Origin: Pseudomonas duriflava | Lineage (GTDB): Bacteria; Pseudomonadota; Gammaproteobacteria; Pseudomonadales; Pseudomonadaceae | DNA length: 64,000 nt | Assembly (NCBI RefSeq): GCF_007830155.1 | Contig: NZ_VLKY01000002.1 | Location: forward strand, 248,001 to 312,000 | Reading direction: 5' to 3' | Part shown: positions 61,677 through 64,000 of the stretch, one piece after another | How the letters are laid out: every line of letters starts with the position of its first letter | How positions within the stretch are numbered: the first letter of the stretch is position 1 | Position numbers and translations under genes: made by a program | The notes under the pieces: model-generated | Told to the model about the DNA's origin: nothing | Databases searched by the model: none | Seen by the model: the letters and a program-made list of their open reading frames with translations, nothing else

Positions 61677-63224
61677 TTGTCCATTCGCCTGCTATTGCTT
61701 GGAATGCTGTTATTGACAGGGTGCGCCCAAGTAGCGGTCCCGCTTCCCTCTTCCGCACTGCCTGCTTCAGGTACACAACTCGCTGCGGATATTGCACCTT
61801 TCACCATCCAGTACCCTGGACGTTCGGGTTTTCGTCTGCTGGATTCCAGCACCGATGCCTTTACCGCCCGCGCCGAGCTGATCCGCCTGGCCCAGCGCAG
61901 CCTGGACATTCAGTACTACATCATTCACGACGGCGTGACGACCCGCATGCTGGTCAACGAGTTACTGATGGCAGCGGACCGGGGCGTACGTATCCGCCTC
62001 TTGATCGACGACACCAGCAGCGACGGCAATGACTATGCCTTGGCGGCCCTGGCGGCTCATCCCAATATCGAGATTCGGGTTTTCAACCCCGTGCGGGTGG
62101 GTCGCAGCACGGATGTCACCCGTTATCTAGGGCGCCTCCTACATCTGTCACGTCAACATCGACGTATGCACAACAAGCTCTTGCTTGCCGACAGCAGCAT
62201 TGCCATCGTGGGTGGTCGTAATCTGGGCGACGAGTATTTTGACGCCAAGCCAGAGATGAATTTTACTGACCTGGATCTACTGGCAGCGGGACCGGTAGCT
62301 GCCCAACTGAGCCACAGCTTCGACCAGTACTGGAACAGCTCTATCAGCCAGCCCATCACAGGCTTTCTGCACCGCCCTCCGTCTCAGGCCTCCCTTACCC
62401 GCATGCGTCATGGTTTGCAACGCTATCTAGATAGCGAGCGGGTACGCGACTCGGCGCTCTACAACCGTCTGCGTCAATACGTGACAGCCCCGCGTCTGGA
62501 AGGCTGGCTGCAAGAACTAACCTGGGCTCATAGCAAGGCGCTCTGGGATGCCCCTAGCAAAATCGCCGCTGAGGGCGAGCCCCATCCTTCGCTGTTACTG
62601 ACCACCCAACTACTGCCGGACCTGCAAGCAGTTGATCAGGAACTATTCACGGTCTCGGCCTATTTTGTGCCAACGGAAACGGGGCTGAAATATTTGAGCC
62701 AGGAAGCAGCCAAAGGCGTAGATATCCGGGTACTTACCAATTCCCTGGAAGCCACCGATGTCCCTGCGGTGCATGGCGGCTATGCACCCTACCGCGAGGC
62801 GTTACTGGAAAAAGGTATCCGGCTCTACGAAATGCGTGCTCAGGCGGAAAAAGAAACAACCAAGGCGTACAGCTTTGGACAGTCGCAATCCAGCCTGCAC
62901 AGCAAGGCACTGGTGCTTGATCGCGAGCGCACCTTTGTTGGCTCTTTTAATTTCGACCCACGCTCAATTCTTTGGAACACTGAAGTAGGTATTTTGGTCG
63001 ACAGCCCTGCCCTGGCCGCTCGCGTACGCCAGCTGATCCTCGACGGTATGGCGCCTGGGGTCAGTTATCAGGTCAAACGTATCGAGCGTGACGGGAAGGT
63101 ACGCCTGGTCTGGCTAGAGGAGCGTAACGGCAAGCTGTACGAACTCCATCACGAACCCGGCAGCCTCTGGCGTCGATTTAACGCCTGGGTCGTACAGGCA
63201 GTCGGCCTGGAACGAATGTTGTGA
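61677..63224 (+). CDS. Phospholipase D family lipoprotein (cardiolipin synthase C-like)
   Basis: A 515-residue protein. A lipoprotein signal peptide with lipobox LTGC (about Cys16) is followed by two PLD domains with HKD motifs: MHNKLLLADSSIAIVGGRN and LHSKALVLDRERTFVGSFNF. The family includes ClsC-type cardiolipin synthases. The lipobox suggests outer- or inner-membrane anchoring facing the periplasm. TTG 61677 with GGAGGG four bases upstream is the likely start, since it begins the signal peptide cleanly; ATG 61665 lies on top of that sequence. Confidence 0.9.
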   Translation: MSIRLLLLGMLLLTGCAQVAVPLPSSALPASGTQLAADIAPFTIQYPGRSGFRLLDSSTDAFTARAELIRLAQRSLDIQYYIIHDGVTTRMLVNELLMAADRGVRIRLLIDDTSSDGNDYALAALAAHPNIEIRVFNPVRVGRSTDVTRYLGRLLHLSRQHRRMHNKLLLADSSIAIVGGRNLGDEYFDAKPEMNFTDLDLLAAGPVAAQLSHSFDQYWNSSISQPITGFLHRPPSQASLTRMRHGLQRYLDSERVRDSALYNRLRQYVTAPRLEGWLQELTWAHSKALWDAPSKIAAEGEPHPSLLLTTQLLPDLQAVDQELFTVSAYFVPTETGLKYLSQEAAKGVDIRVLTNSLEATDVPAVHGGYAPYREALLEKGIRLYEMRAQAEKETTKAYSFGQSQSSLHSKALVLDRERTFVGSFNFDPRSILWNTEVGILVDSPALAARVRQLILDGMAPGVSYQVKRIERDGKVRLVWLEERNGKLYELHHEPGSLWRRFNAWVVQAVGLERML

Positions 63225-64000
63225 TTACCGTTGCGCCTGGTGTATGCACTCTAGAAAGGTTGCCAGCGCAGCCTGCTTGCGCAATCCACGGCGCATGACG
63301 CCAACCAGCTCGCGGTAAAACGTCAGCGCCCCAAGCGAAAGGATTCTAACGTGCGCCTGCCGCTCTAACAGCAGGCCAGCCTGGGGAATCAACGCCACCC
63401 CCAAGCCACATTCAACCATCCGTACGATGGCCTCCAGCTCATCCAACTCAAGGGCTTCCTTTACCGTGAGCCGCTGCGCCTGCAGGAAGTGGCTGACCTG
63501 TCGTCCGCCAAACGAGCGCCGGTCGTAACGCACGAACGGCTGGGCTTCCAGAAGCGTCAGCGGGTCATCGCCAGTTAAATCGAACGGCGTGATCAGAACA
63601 AAGGGTTCACGGTTCAAGGCCACTTCAGTCAGCTCCTTGGGCAGGTTGAAGGGTGGCTTGATCATCAGCGCCAGGTCTATCTCACCCGCATCTACCTGTC
63701 CGAGCAGATGCAAGGAAACCCCTGGGATCAGCTTGATATCGACCTGCGGCGCCTCGCGACGAAAGCGCATGAGTGCCTCAGGCAGCACGCCAGTCTGGAC
63801 CGATGCAATGGCGCCAACCTTTAATTCGCCCTGCCAGTGAGCCACATCAGCCGGCGCCGCCATTTGCTCGTACAACGCCAGGATCTGCTCGGCCAATGGC
63901 AGTGCCTGCTGACCCGCAGCGTTGAGTAGTGCAGCACGCCCGGTGCGGTCGAACAAGCGCACACCCAGGTCCTGCTCAAGATGACGCATCTGTGCGCTTA
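63225..64000 (-). CDS. LysR family transcriptional regulator, N-terminus outside window
   Basis: The frame continues past the right edge; 258 residues are visible. The visible start SAQMRHLEQDLGVRLFDRTG is the end of a LysR helix-turn-helix, followed by the linker helix and the effector domain (KVGAIASVQTGVLPEALMRF, MVECGLGVALIPQAG). Its stop meets the end of the convergent phospholipase-D gene with no gap. The target is unknown. Confidence 0.88.
   Translation of the reverse strand, partial: SAQMRHLEQDLGVRLFDRTGRAALLNAAGQQALPLAEQILALYEQMAAPADVAHWQGELKVGAIASVQTGVLPEALMRFRREAPQVDIKLIPGVSLHLLGQVDAGEIDLALMIKPPFNLPKELTEVALNREPFVLITPFDLTGDDPLTLLEAQPFVRYDRRSFGGRQVSHFLQAQRLTVKEALELDELEAIVRMVECGLGVALIPQAGLLLERQAHVRILSLGALTFYRELVGVMRRGLRKQAALATFLECIHQAQR

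Overview
The window reads as chromosomal DNA of a Pseudomonas-like gammaproteobacterium (Pseudomonadaceae). The main reasons are a SutA homologue, known from pseudomonads, and the gene order corA / cyaA / rnk / cyaY / lptM-lysA-dapF-DUF484-xerC-HAD / sutA / glnK-amtB / ubiK / yifB / betT, followed by trpI-trpBA and prlC-yheV. I recall this order from P. aeruginosa on both sides of the replication origin; no database was searched. I found no rRNA, tRNA, CRISPR array, intact insertion sequence or prophage. The species cannot be named from the sequence alone.

Layout. 1-6.9 kb: end of a beta-hydroxyacid dehydrogenase, a GST, a FlxA-like coiled-coil protein, CorA, a small acidic protein, class I adenylate cyclase and Rnk. 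7-12.3 kb: frataxin, then a tightly packed operon lptM-lysA-dapF-DUF484-xerC-HAD. 12.3-20.2 kb: cysE, sutA, a YjbQ protein, the nitrogen-responsive glnK-amtB pair with a candidate sigma-54 promoter, ubiK, a ComM-like ATPase and a BetT choline carrier. 20.2-36 kb: two chemoreceptors, a LysR regulator, a MATE pump, trpI-trpBA, a periplasmic D,D-endopeptidase, two small secreted proteins and several small metabolic genes. 36-41.4 kb: choline-sulfate locus (LysR, choline sulfatase, choline-binding protein), a HAD phosphatase and an SDR.

41.4-44.9 kb is the accessory part. About 950 bp of AT-rich, apparently decayed DNA carries a frameshifted IS5-type transposase remnant. It leads into a two-gene unit: an alpha/beta hydrolase of the RsbQ/KAI2/D14 type translationally overlapped with a PAS-PAS sensor histidine kinase. 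This is the most interesting system in the window: probably a small-molecule receptor-hydrolase feeding a histidine kinase whose response regulator is not local.

44.9-64 kb: a glutamine-synthetase-like ligase with a HemL-like aminotransferase, a Tat-exported beta-carbonic anhydrase, a second GST, an acetyltransferase, an AidB-like acyl-CoA dehydrogenase, a YdeP-type molybdoenzyme, DUF2905 divergent from a large MscS channel, a gamma-carbonic anhydrase, prlC-yheV-DUF1835, a phospholipase-D-like lipoprotein and the start of another LysR regulator. Themes are choline and osmoprotectant uptake (betT, betC, choX, mscS), nitrogen control (glnK-amtB, the GS-like pair) and core housekeeping.
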